The notes: generated from the sequence alone by a model not told the origin. 27,169 nt of DNA from JAGXQV01 sp964451375 (GCA_964451375.1 CAYVIN010000054.1:1-27169), one strand, 5' to 3'. Shown: positions 1-6,787, numbered from the stretch's first letter. Numbers and translations are program-made.

Positions 1-2
1 AC

Positions 3-140
3 GGCCAGCCCTATCTCGAATCGCACCCCCTGTCCGCCGTCCAGGAGAAGGCCTGGCGCGCTATTGTCGCCTGCCGCACGCCACAGCTTGGCGGGCATGT
101 GTGCAAAAATCAATGGGGTCAGACTCCATCGATCCATTGA
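3..140 (+). pseudogene. IS91-family transposase, N-terminal fragment
   Basis: Frame 3 is open from the left edge and reads GQPYLESHPLSAVQEKAW followed by RAIVACRTPQLGGHV. This resembles the start of the zinc-binding N-terminal domain of IS91-type (Y2) transposases, where a segment of the form (A/C)CRTxxLGGH precedes the Cys/His cluster. The resemblance stops at about base 104, exactly where the 41-bp repeat begins. The remaining codons (CKNQWGQTPSIH, stop at 138-140) are repeat sequence. The zinc-ligand cluster, catalytic core and C-terminus are missing, so this is a dead fragment. The true start lies left of the window. The family assignment rests on about 33 residues recalled from the family and is moderate. 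Confidence 0.55.
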
Positions 141-190
141 TTCCATATTAAAATCAATGGGGTCAGACTCCATCGATCCATTGATTCCAT
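106..190. repeat. Duplicated 41-bp repeat with internal hairpin
   Basis: Two identical 41-bp copies lie at 106-146 and 150-190, separated by ATT. Each contains ATCAATGG and CCATTGAT as an inverted pair around GGTCAGACTCCATCGAT, so each can form an 8-bp stem. The core TGGGGTCAGACTCC is, as I recall, common near RAYT-type transposases and other dispersed repeats in beta- and gammaproteobacteria. No RAYT gene is in this window. A diverged piece recurs at 2090-2109. Confidence 0.8.
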
Positions 191-250
191 ACATTGATTC
201 GTGCTACCGCGCCCCCCATTGATTTCATTCATTGATTTCATTGATTTGGG
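191..250. repeat. Short degenerate CATTGATTT repeats
   Basis: CATTGATT(T/C) occurs four times (about 192, 218, 230 and 239), running directly out of the 41-bp repeats, whose own ends contain CATTGATT. It looks like slippage-derived decay of the same repeat and ends just before the toxin stop codon at 255. Confidence 0.6.
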
Positions 251-254
251 TCGA

Positions 255-662
255 TCACGCCGGCACTTTGATGTTCAACCCCGCAACCCGCCGGAATGCC
301 GCGTCGCCGGTCAGGAACAGGTGATCGGCGATTTGCAGGCAACTCGCCGCCTGCAAGGCATCCGGGGTGCGCAGGCCGGTTTGGGCGCGAATCGCCGCCG
401 CCAACTCCACCACCTCGCGGGACAGTTCGATCCAAACCAGATCGGGGCGCGCAAAAAACGCATCGAACGCCGCAAGCGCCGCGCCGTCGCCGGATTTCAT
501 CGGCCCCACGCGGCACTCCAGCCAAGTCAAACGGCTGACCGCCGAACCCAGACCGGGATGCGCTTCAAGCGCATCCGCCAAAACCTGACGAACCCGACCA
601 GCAAACGGCTCACGGCCCTCGACCAGATAGATCAGCGCGCTCGCGTCGAAAAAGGCAATCAC
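255..662 (-). CDS. vapC: PIN-domain toxin (VapC-like)
   Basis: A 135-residue PIN-domain protein, the usual size for VapC-type endoribonucleases that cleave RNA with a Mg2+-binding acidic cluster. Visible acidic positions are D6 (FFDASAL), E49 (WLEC), D101 (TPDALQA) and D120 (TGDAAF), spaced as in the family. I chose a GTG start at 662 because it overlaps the antitoxin stop in the string GGTGA, giving tight translational coupling; the frame stays open further upstream, but that part lies inside the antitoxin gene. Antitoxin first, toxin second is the normal order for this class. The RNA target cannot be told from sequence. Nothing looks broken, so the pair is probably functional. Confidence 0.88.
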   Translation of the reverse strand: MIAFFDASALIYLVEGREPFAGRVRQVLADALEAHPGLGSAVSRLTWLECRVGPMKSGDGAALAAFDAFFARPDLVWIELSREVVELAAAIRAQTGLRTPDALQAASCLQIADHLFLTGDAAFRRVAGLNIKVPA

Positions 663-922
663 CAGTCGCGTCCGGCAGCCAATTCCGCGTCGATCTCTAC
701 CTTGTCGCGCCGCTCCAGCGACGGCTGCGCCAGCAGCCACTGCGCCGCAGTCAATCCTTCCGGGGCCATCGCCCCATAGGTGAGGCGCTGGAATTCATCC
801 TCGGAAATCACCACCGCCGCCGGCTTGTTGCGCTTGACGATATGCACCGGGCCAAGCCGCAAGCCCTCCTCGATGGCCGCCATGCCACGGCGCTTGATTT
901 CGGCAACGGTAAGGATGTTCAT
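659..922 (-). CDS. Phd/YefM-family antitoxin
   Basis: An 87-residue protein beginning MNILTVAEIKRRGMAAIEEG, with the block HIVKRNKPAAVVISEDEFQRL. This is the Phd/YefM pattern: a DNA-binding N-terminal fold that recognises the operon's own operator. The C-terminal tail (DKVEIDAELAAGRDW) would be the disordered segment that caps the toxin. The ATG at 922 follows GGGAG on the minus strand with about 7 bases between. It overlaps the downstream PIN toxin by 4 bases. Expected role: neutralise the toxin and repress the operon with it. The pair is transcribed away from a second toxin-antitoxin pair at 1369-2035. Confidence 0.87.
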   Translation of the reverse strand: MNILTVAEIKRRGMAAIEEGLRLGPVHIVKRNKPAAVVISEDEFQRLTYGAMAPEGLTAAQWLLAQPSLERRDKVEIDAELAAGRDW

Positions 923-1050
923 GGAGGACTCCCGGTGGTGGTGGATGGGGTTTATGGTACTGAAAGCGGTACTGAATAACAATGCTGGGGTAATCGCGCT
1001 ATCCAGCCCCCCACCTGCAATTCGTGAGCCGCCCGCCACCAAGTCGGCCT

Positions 1051-1072
1051 GCCGGCAGGATGCCGGCGCTCC
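1051..1072 (+). repeat. Dispersed GC-rich repeat, copy 1
   Basis: A 22-bp element containing GGCAGGATGCCGGCGCTCC. It matches 19 of 22 positions of the element at 5226-5247. Both copies lie in intergenic DNA, so this is a dispersed repeat of this genome rather than coding sequence. Confidence 0.65.
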
Positions 1073-1083
1073 AAGGCGTCCGT

Positions 1084-1229
1084 TGCCCTCGTTCCCACGC
1101 GCTGCGTGGGAATGCAGGCCGGGACGCGCCGCGTCCCGAATCTGGCGGGCGTGGCTGCCGAATTCCCGCTCATATTCGCCGCAGCGCGGCGCAGACCGCA
1201 TTCCCACGCGGCGCGTGGGAACGAGGGCA
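1084..1229. repeat. REP/BIME-like composite inverted repeat
   Basis: Arms at 1084-1115 and 1198-1229 are reverse complements at 31 of 32 positions. Each arm is itself a hairpin, with stem TTCCCACGC/GCGTGGGAA and a 3-base loop. The spacer holds a further palindrome, GGGACGCGCCGCGTCCC (1121-1137), and a quasi-palindrome near 1178-1194. Paired, inverted hairpins of this kind are the layout of bacterial interspersed mosaic elements. It lies in the 446-bp space between two divergent toxin-antitoxin pairs; I see no gene in that space. Confidence 0.8.
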
Positions 1230-1332
1230 AAATTAGGGCGTAGGCCACCAATTATTTTGTTCTATTGTTGGTTAGCAATTCCGAAAACCATATACGTCCA
1301 TGCGTCATTGCTTTTCCAAGGAAACCTTACTA

Positions 1333-1355
1333 GACTGGTCAGATAACTAGTCATC
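1333..1355. promoter_or_regulatory. Candidate operator of the second toxin-antitoxin pair
   Basis: GACTGGT (1333-1339) and ACTAGTC (1346-1352) form an inverted repeat with one mismatch, immediately upstream of the antitoxin start at 1369. Phd/FitA-type antitoxins autoregulate from such inverted repeats. The right half extends to ACTAGTCATC, which recurs exactly at 2480-2489. Binding is inferred from position and symmetry only. Confidence 0.4.
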
Positions 1356-1368
1356 TATGGGGTGCGCC

Positions 1369-1623
1369 ATGAATGTTTGGCCGGTACAAGACGCAAAAGC
1401 CCGTTTCAGCGAACTGCTCGATGCTTGCGTGAGCGAGGGGCCGCAGGTGGTTACGCGGCGTGGTGCGGAGACCGCCGTTCTCGTGCCTATTGCCGAATGG
1501 AAGCGCTTGAGTAGCGCCGCGCGCCCCTCTCTCAAGGCGTTGCTGTTATCCGATGAGGGGCGCGCGGATTTCGATCTGCCGCAACGGGGGTCGGCTATCC
1601 GCCGGCCTGCGGCGACGCTGTAG
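1369..1623 (+). CDS. Phd/YefM-family antitoxin
   Basis: An 84-residue protein, MNVWPVQDAKARFSELLDAC, then QVVTRRGAETAVLVPIAEW. The segment VQDAKARFSELL is the characteristic first helix of Phd/YefM antitoxins. An ATG at 1357 is in frame, but I prefer 1369: it has GGGG (1359-1362) at good spacing and begins at the family's usual N-terminus. It is followed after 7 bases by a PIN-domain toxin. Role: bind and inactivate that toxin and, with it, repress the promoter. This gene is unrelated in detail to the antitoxin at 659-922, so the two pairs are probably independent acquisitions. Confidence 0.87.
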   Translation: MNVWPVQDAKARFSELLDACVSEGPQVVTRRGAETAVLVPIAEWKRLSSAARPSLKALLLSDEGRADFDLPQRGSAIRRPAATL

Positions 1624-1630
1624 GCGCGCC

Positions 1631-2035
1631 ATGTATCTTCTCGATACCAACATCGTTTCCGAGTTGCGCAAGCTGCGCCCGCACGGGGCGGTGGTGGCGT
1701 GGCTCGAAGGCGTCGCCGATGCCGATCTGCATCTTTGCGCCGTGACGCTCGGCGAGATACAAGCCGGCATCGAGATCACGCGCGAGCAGGACGCCGTTAA
1801 AGCCCTGGCGATTGAGGCTTGGGCCGAGCAGGTTGCCGCCACCTACAATGTCCTGCCCATGGATGCTGCGACCTTTCGGCTATGGGCAAAATTGATGCAT
1901 CGGCAATCGGACACGGTTTATGAGGATGCCATGATTGCCGCCTGCGCCATCACCCACAAGCTTACTGTCGTCACCAGAAATGTTCGGGATTTCGAGCGCT
2001 TCGACGTGCCATTGTTCAATCCCTTCGCGAGCTGA
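1631..2035 (+). CDS. vapC: PIN-domain toxin (FitB/VapC-like)
   Basis: A 134-residue PIN protein starting MYLLDTNIVSELRK, the typical first strand with catalytic D5. Further acidic residues are E42 (TLGEIQAGI), D99 (YEDAMIAA) and the polar RNVRDF block at 116-121. The opening and the TLGEIQAGI block resemble FitB of Neisseria-type FitAB pairs. The ATG at 1631 is 7 bases after the antitoxin stop; the frame is open upstream but there it overlaps the antitoxin gene. Predicted activity is Mg2+-dependent RNA cleavage, held in check by the upstream antitoxin. All family residues I can name are present. Confidence 0.88.
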   Translation: MYLLDTNIVSELRKLRPHGAVVAWLEGVADADLHLCAVTLGEIQAGIEITREQDAVKALAIEAWAEQVAATYNVLPMDAATFRLWAKLMHRQSDTVYEDAMIAACAITHKLTVVTRNVRDFERFDVPLFNPFAS

Positions 2036-2089
2036 ACCCCAGAACGCCGGACGCGGTTGCCCGTGTGCACCCTGAACATGAAGCGCCAT

Positions 2090-2109
2090 GAGGGGCAGAC
2101 TCCATCGAT
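2090..2109 (+). repeat. Remnant of the left-edge repeat
   Basis: GAGGGGCAGACTCCATCGAT is close to the core TGGGGTCAGACTCCATCGAT of the two 41-bp copies at 106-190. The last 12 bases are identical and one T is lost after the G run. The stem-forming flanks are gone. The two toxin-antitoxin pairs therefore sit between related repeat sequences. Confidence 0.6.
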
Positions 2110-2366
2110 TTTCCGAACAGCCGCATCCATGGCTAATCTTCCGCAATATCACCGTACCGCCGGGGCAGGCAAAGAAACGCCGTGACAACCTCACGGCACC
2201 GCTGCCCGGAAAGCCTCGTCCTTCCTTGTTCTCCAGCTATATCGCCATCCGGCGGGCGTTACGGCGAAAGTAAACACTAACATTGAGACGCCGTTATTTC
2301 GCGGCGGGATGGGGATGTTTCCTGGCAAAACGAAACCGCCGGGGAAGGCGGCAGTCTCCTGCCTAA

Positions 2367-2397
2367 TGACCGTTTACACAAAATTTCTGACACCCTT
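2367..2397. mobile_element. Possible IS256-type terminal inverted repeat remnant
   Basis: TGACCGTTTACACAAAATTT followed by CTGACACCC has the look of the ends of IS256-family elements, which often carry a TTTACACAAAATT core. No transposase or partner end is visible here, so it is a solo remnant at best. The assignment is from memory of family ends. Confidence 0.3.
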
Positions 2398-2555
2398 GGT
2401 TAACCCAGCACTTGTCTCCGTGGCGCCACCGCGTCGCGCCGGGGCGGCCCTCCCACCCGTCGTTTCAGCTTGACTGACTACTAGTCATCAGTGAAAGCAG
2501 CGCGAAGACTTGAGCGATGTTGCACGGCTTGGCCGGGTGGCTTTGCGGGCTATTC

Positions 2556-2577
2556 CAGGATACGTTCAGGATACGTT
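2556..2577 (+). promoter_or_regulatory. Perfect tandem 11-bp direct repeat upstream of a secreted-protein gene
   Basis: CAGGATACGTT occurs twice with no spacer (2556-2566 and 2567-2577), about 87 bp before the start at 2664. Repeats spaced by 11 bp lie on the same DNA face, as expected for two adjacent regulator half-sites. No regulator is known from the sequence. Confidence 0.35.
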
Positions 2578-2663
2578 AACGACTTAGAATGGAAATAGCC
2601 CATGTCATTGTTGACTGACATCGGTTCCTTGTAACTCTGATAACTTTGATAGGAACACCAATC

Positions 2664-3104
2664 ATGAAACTGAAAAAAATCGCTATTCTCGCTGCATTGC
2701 TCGGCAGCTTTATGACATCCACCGCCCAAGCGGCAGTGCTTGATCCGATATATATTCTGCTGACCGGGTACTGTAACGTTTACCAGGTTTACCTGACCGA
2801 CGACGGACATCTTTTCGGCAATGAAATCGGATGCTCCGCCGAAGGTACGCTCATCGGCGGATACTTCGCAGGCGGCTCGAAGGTTTCATTTGCGATTCCG
2901 ACGACATCCAGTGGTCTTTCCATCCTGGTTTACGACTTGGCCTCCAACACCCGCACCAAAGGTGTTGTAGCCGCCGATGGCAAATCGATTGGAGCGCGCA
3001 CCAGCGCTCCTTTCACCTATCAGTTCACCAAGCCGAGCGGCACTTTTGCCAGCAAACTGCCGAATGAACTTGACCCCAAGCTCCCTGAAAATCAGTTGAA
3101 ATAA
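2664..3104 (+). CDS. Small secreted protein of unknown function
   Basis: A 146-residue protein that I do not recognise. It starts with a clear Sec signal peptide: MKLKKIAILAALLGSF, a hydrophobic core, then a likely cleavage site at AQA-A about 24 residues in. The mature part is about 122 residues, with two cysteines (in GYCN and GCSA) about 20 residues apart that could form a disulfide. The C-terminus (NELDPKLPENQLK) is polar and charged. I chose the ATG at 2664 because AGGAA lies 8 bases upstream and the signal peptide begins there; an in-frame TTG at 2646 is less likely. Periplasmic or secreted location is inferred. It is flanked by an accessory spacer and mutL and shares no operon with either. 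Confidence 0.75.
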   Translation: MKLKKIAILAALLGSFMTSTAQAAVLDPIYILLTGYCNVYQVYLTDDGHLFGNEIGCSAEGTLIGGYFAGGSKVSFAIPTTSSGLSILVYDLASNTRTKGVVAADGKSIGARTSAPFTYQFTKPSGTFASKLPNELDPKLPENQLK

Positions 3105-3108
3105 CACG

Positions 3109-3169
3109 AACGGGCATGTCGAAAGACATGTGTCCCGTTGAGTGGGCGTCCGCCTAATTGCGCCCACTC
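3109..3169 (+). terminator. Two consecutive hairpins after the secreted-protein gene
   Basis: Hairpin 1 (3109-3139) pairs AACGGGCATGTC with GACATG and CCCGTT across a GAAA tetraloop, with a 3-base bulge. Hairpin 2 (3140-3169) pairs GAGTGGGCG with CGCCCACTC. Neither is followed by a good T run, so termination may be weak or Rho-assisted. Confidence 0.45.
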
Positions 3170-3357
3170 GCTCTCCCTGTGCGCGGGCATCGGGATAAGT
3201 TCTTGCGAAACAACATCACCCGCCGCATCATGTGATACCGCCTCCCTGAACACGCCACTGCCTGAAACGCCGCATCCCGCCTGGTTCTCCGGGCATGTCC
3301 TCCAGCGCAGCATAGCGCCGCCCCATCCCGTTCCGCGCTTTCGGCTAAAATGCCGGG

Positions 3358-5124
3358 ATGTCTACGATCCGCATCCTCCCCGATTTACTCATCGACCAGA
3401 TTGCCGCCGGCGAGGTGGTTGAACGTCCCGCCTCGGCGCTCAAGGAAATTCTGGAAAACAGCCTCGACGCCGGGGCCGATAACGTCGCGGTGACGCTCCT
3501 GCAAGGCGGGGTGAAGCTGATGCGGATTGCCGACAACGGCGTCGGGATCGACAAGGAGGAACTGCCGCTCGCGCTGGCGCGCCACGCCACCAGCAAAATC
3601 CGCAGCCTGGAAGACCTGGAGCGGGTGGCGAGTTTGGGGTTTCGCGGCGAAGCGCTGGCGAGCATCGCCGCCGTGGCGCGTTTGACTCTCACCAGCCGGC
3701 GGCGCGGTGAGCGCCATGCCTGGAAAATGGAGGCCAACGGCGGCGAAATGGGCGGCATCCAGCCTGCCGCACTGGAGCCGGGCACCCTGCTGGAAATCCA
3801 CGAGCTGTATTTCAACACTCCGGCGCGGCGCAAGTTCCTGAAGACCGAAGCCACCGAATACGGGCATTGCGAGGAGATGTTCCGGCGCATCGCGGCGAGC
3901 CGCGCGGATGTCGCGTTTACGCTCCAGCATAACGCCCGCAAAGCTTGGAACCTCGCCGCCGGAACCCCGGAACGGCGCATTGCGCAACTGCTTGGCGAAG
4001 AGTTTTCCGGCGCATCAATCAGCCTCGACGAAAAATCCGGGCCGCTACGCCTGTGGGGCCTCGCCAGCCTGCCGGGCTTTTCGCGGGGCGGGCGCGACAC
4101 CCAGTATTTCTACGTCAACGGGCGTTTCGTGCGGGATAGATTGATCAGCCACGCGATCCGCGAAGCCTATCGCGACATCCTCCACCACGAGCACCAGCCC
4201 GCCTACGCCTTGTTCCTGGAAATCCCCCCGGAAGCGGTGGATGTCAACGTCCACCCCACCAAGATCGAAGTGCGCTTTCGCGAGCCGCAAGCCATGCACC
4301 GCTTCATCCACCATGCGCTGGACAAGGCCCTGGCCGCGCCCATCGCCTCGCGCCCTCAGTTGGAGAAGCCCGCCCAGCCTGCCTTTGCGGCGCACCGCCC
4401 GACGCCGTCCAGCTATGCCCCGCCAACCCAGGCGCGTATTCCGCTGGGCGTCGCGGAACGGGAAAATCTCTATCACACCCTGTTCGGCCAACTCGGCAAA
4501 CCGGAAGCCCCGCCGCCCGCCGAAACCCAGCCGCAAGCCGCCCCGCCGCTCGGCTATGCGCTCGGCCAGTTGCACGGCGTGTACATCCTCGCGCAGAACG
4601 ACGCCGGGCTGGTGATCGTCGATATGCACGCCGCCCACGAGCGCGTCACCTACGAAAAACTCAAGGCCGAACTCAGCGAGCGCCCGCTCGCGATGCAGCC
4701 GCTGCTGATCCCGGTGAGTTTCCCCGCCGACCCGCTCGATGTGGCGACCGTCGAAGACCACGCCCAGGCGCTCTCCGACATCGGCCTGGAACTCGCCGTG
4801 CTCTCTCCGACCACCCTCGCGGTGCGCGCCGCACCGGTGCTGCTGGGCGGCTGCGACCCGGTGCTGCTGGCCCGCGACGTGCTCAAGGAACTGCGCGAAT
4901 ACGGCAGCAGCGAAGTCCTCACCGAACGGCGCAATCAACTGCTCGCCACGCTGGCCTGCCACGCCTCGGTGCGCGCCAACCGCCAGCTCACGATTCCCGA
5001 AATGAATGCCCTGCTGCGCGAAATGGAAGCCGCCGAACGCGCCGACCAGTGCAACCACGGACGCCCCACCTGGCGCGCCGTCGGCATGGATGAGCTGGAT
5101 GGGCTGTTTATGCGGGGGAAGTAA
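3358..5124 (+). CDS. mutL: DNA mismatch repair protein MutL
   Basis: A 588-residue MutL, normal length. The GHKL ATPase N-terminus is complete: IDQIAAGEVVERPASALKE with catalytic E30 and Mg2+-binding N34, DNGVGI, RHATSKI and GFRGEALASI. The C-terminal dimerisation domain carries the endonuclease motif of MutH-less lineages, DQHA(X)2E(X)4E, here DMHAAHERVTYE at 422-433, plus the metal-binding blocks ACHASVR (C534) and CNHGRPT (C565, H567). It should couple MutS mismatch recognition to nicking of the new strand. The start at 3358 opens with the conserved N-terminus; the linker at about 330-390 is Pro/Ala-rich, as usual. It is monocistronic here and convergent with the aldolase. The Met in place of Gln in the endonuclease motif is a mild variant. 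Confidence 0.97.
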   Translation: MSTIRILPDLLIDQIAAGEVVERPASALKEILENSLDAGADNVAVTLLQGGVKLMRIADNGVGIDKEELPLALARHATSKIRSLEDLERVASLGFRGEALASIAAVARLTLTSRRRGERHAWKMEANGGEMGGIQPAALEPGTLLEIHELYFNTPARRKFLKTEATEYGHCEEMFRRIAASRADVAFTLQHNARKAWNLAAGTPERRIAQLLGEEFSGASISLDEKSGPLRLWGLASLPGFSRGGRDTQYFYVNGRFVRDRLISHAIREAYRDILHHEHQPAYALFLEIPPEAVDVNVHPTKIEVRFREPQAMHRFIHHALDKALAAPIASRPQLEKPAQPAFAAHRPTPSSYAPPTQARIPLGVAERENLYHTLFGQLGKPEAPPPAETQPQAAPPLGYALGQLHGVYILAQNDAGLVIVDMHAAHERVTYEKLKAELSERPLAMQPLLIPVSFPADPLDVATVEDHAQALSDIGLELAVLSPTTLAVRAAPVLLGGCDPVLLARDVLKELREYGSSEVLTERRNQLLATLACHASVRANRQLTIPEMNALLREMEAAERADQCNHGRPTWRAVGMDELDGLFMRGK

Positions 5125-5225
5125 ATAAAAGGCAGTGTTTAGTGCTTAGTGTTTAATTTTTAGTGGGGCGGTGGTGTGCATCTGTGAAATGCGTCACCGC
5201 TTGAACACCGGCGTCTCGCCGGCTT

Positions 5226-5247
5226 GCCCGCAGGATGTAGGCGCTCC
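5226..5247 (+). repeat. Dispersed GC-rich repeat, copy 2
   Basis: It matches the element at 1051-1072 at 19 of 22 positions (GCAGGATG and GGCGCTCC conserved). It is preceded by a small hairpin, ACCGGCG..CGCCGG (5208-5223), and lies just after the convergent ends of mutL and the aldolase gene. Confidence 0.6.
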
Positions 5248-5251
5248 CTTG

Positions 5252-6709
5252 TTACAGCGGCGATAACGCCAGCACGGGCTGGCACAGCGCAGCCAATTCG
5301 GCGTCCGCACCGATCACCCGGTCGATGCCGCCGAAGCGGCAAACTCCTTGTTGCACGGCGCTTACACGGTCGCCGCTGAGGCCCAGCCAGGCGGGGCTGT
5401 CGAATAGTCCGGCAATCTCTTCGTCATGATCCCATCCAATCACTGCTGCGCCTTGAGCGAGCAGGTCGGCGATTTCTTTTTGTTTTCCCATAGCCTCACC
5501 AACCAGGACGATTTGCCCGGATAAGGGGGCGGCGCGGCGCACTTTGGGTTCAAAGCCGCCATAGTCGATTTCCGCCGCGAGGACTTCGCGGGGCGGGAGG
5601 GAGACGTAGCGTTCCAGGGCTTGGGCGCGGGTGGCGATTTCCATGGCGTGGTGGGCGATTTCGGCGGTGGTGTCGGCGTATTGGGCGTTGACGGCGGCGA
5701 CGCAAAGGCCCCAGGCGGGGTCGAAAATCACGCGCGGGGCGGGGTCGGGCAGCCATTGGCTTTCCGCCGGGGCGTGGTCGGCAAGGTATGCGGCGTAGGT
5801 TTGCGCGAAGCTTGCCGCGTCGCGTCCGAGCATCGCAACACGCTTGGCGAAGACGGCGTGGTGCGGGGTGGCGGGGCCTTGTTGGGAGATTTCGCCAAGG
5901 TCGGCGCGGCGGGCATAGGCCATGCCGAGCGGGTCGTTGGTTTGGCGCAGCAGCAGCGGCGCTCCGGCGGCTTGCGAGATGGTGCGGCGCAAGGCTGCGA
6001 ATTCGCACGGGTCGGCGGGGGCCGGGGTTGGCCCGCTTGCGATATCCCAGGCGGCATGGGTTTGCAGGTAGTTCTCGGCGTACGTCACGAGGTCGATCAT
6101 ATTGGCGTAGGACTCTTCTGCCGAATGGCCGAAGGCGAAAATGCCGTGATGGAGGAGCACCATGCCGATGGTGTTGGGGGTGGCGTCGCGGGTGTAGACC
6201 TCGTGGCAGCATTTCGCCAGCTCGAAGCCGGAATGGCGGTAGGGGACGATGACCACTGCGTCGCCCAGCGCGGCGCGCAGGTGGTCGGCGCCGTGGGGCG
6301 TGTCGGCGACGGCGAGGATGGCATCGGCATGAGTATGCTCGACCCAGGGAAACGGCAGCACGGCGTGAAGCAGGGTTTCGATGGAGGGGCGCGGGGCGTC
6401 CGGGCGGGTTAGTGCCGCTTGGAAAGCGGCCATCATGGCGGCGTTATCGAGATGCTCCAGTTCGATCAGGCGGCGGATCGGGGCGAGGCGCACCGGGGCA
6501 AAGTCTTTTGCTTCGACCAGGCCGAGGTCGGAACCGCTGCCTTTGACGTAGAGGATTTCCTCGCCAGCCTCAATGACTTTGACGGAGGTGTTGCCGCCGC
6601 CGTGCATCACCATCGCGTGGTCGCCGCCCAGCAGTCGTGAGGTGTAGACGCGGCGCGCGAGATCGCCGGGCAGCGCGGCGAGAAGTTGGGGATCGAGGGT
6701 GTTTTTCAT
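5252..6709 (-). CDS. Class II aldolase with vestigial C-terminal SDR domain
   Basis: A 485-residue class II (zinc) aldolase/adducin-family protein. The aldolase part shows MHGGGNTSVK, the phosphate-binding GSGSDL, the zinc ligands HTHAD (H125, H127) and LLHHGIFAFG. It resembles the bifunctional rhamnulose-1-phosphate aldolase/short-chain dehydrogenase family, which has a full Rossmann SDR after the aldolase. Here the tail (about 395-475) reads like the first SDR third: LSGQIVLVGEAMGKQKEIAD in place of a TGxxxGIG loop, then FGGIDRVIGAD, and then it stops. The NNAG and YxxxK segments are absent, so dehydrogenase activity is unlikely. I prefer ATG 6709; an in-frame GTG at 6727 adds six residues. 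The substrate is unknown. Confidence 0.85.
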   Translation of the reverse strand: MKNTLDPQLLAALPGDLARRVYTSRLLGGDHAMVMHGGGNTSVKVIEAGEEILYVKGSGSDLGLVEAKDFAPVRLAPIRRLIELEHLDNAAMMAAFQAALTRPDAPRPSIETLLHAVLPFPWVEHTHADAILAVADTPHGADHLRAALGDAVVIVPYRHSGFELAKCCHEVYTRDATPNTIGMVLLHHGIFAFGHSAEESYANMIDLVTYAENYLQTHAAWDIASGPTPAPADPCEFAALRRTISQAAGAPLLLRQTNDPLGMAYARRADLGEISQQGPATPHHAVFAKRVAMLGRDAASFAQTYAAYLADHAPAESQWLPDPAPRVIFDPAWGLCVAAVNAQYADTTAEIAHHAMEIATRAQALERYVSLPPREVLAAEIDYGGFEPKVRRAAPLSGQIVLVGEAMGKQKEIADLLAQGAAVIGWDHDEEIAGLFDSPAWLGLSGDRVSAVQQGVCRFGGIDRVIGADAELAALCQPVLALSPL

Positions 6710-6787
6710 GGCGGGGATTATAGTCACTAAATCCGCTGCCTGATGTCAAAACGCGACACGAATGGGGTTTCAATCCGGCTCTGCCGG

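Larger units (their letters stand above)
2036..2663. other. Gene-free 628-bp accessory spacer
   Basis: I see no convincing gene here. It holds a remnant of the left-edge repeat (2090-2109), a 7-bp-stem hairpin with arms GCCGTGA and TCACGGC (2179-2197), an AT-rich possible IS256-type end (2367-2397), a second copy of the operator-like string ACTAGTCATC (2480-2489), and a tandem 11-bp repeat (2556-2577). The mix suggests a decayed insertion region rather than a regulatory leader alone. Confidence 0.6.

Noticed and set aside
106..250. A CRISPR array at the left edge
   Set aside because: Only two 41-bp copies with a 3-bp spacer, followed by degenerate short repeats; there are no spacers of uniform length and no cas genes.
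2088..2273. A 61-codon open frame in the gene-free spacer
   Set aside because: It begins inside the repeat remnant, has no ribosome binding site and a basic, low-information composition. Likely chance.
2179..2365. A riboswitch in the spacer, suggested by hairpins and a GGGGAAGGCGG...CTCCTGCC stretch that faintly recalls cobalamin elements
   Set aside because: The conserved cores of known classes are absent and no suitable gene starts close downstream.
4045..5058. A 337-codon open frame on the minus strand inside mutL
   Set aside because: It is a shadow of a GC-rich gene, with no recognisable domain, and mutL on the other strand is certain.
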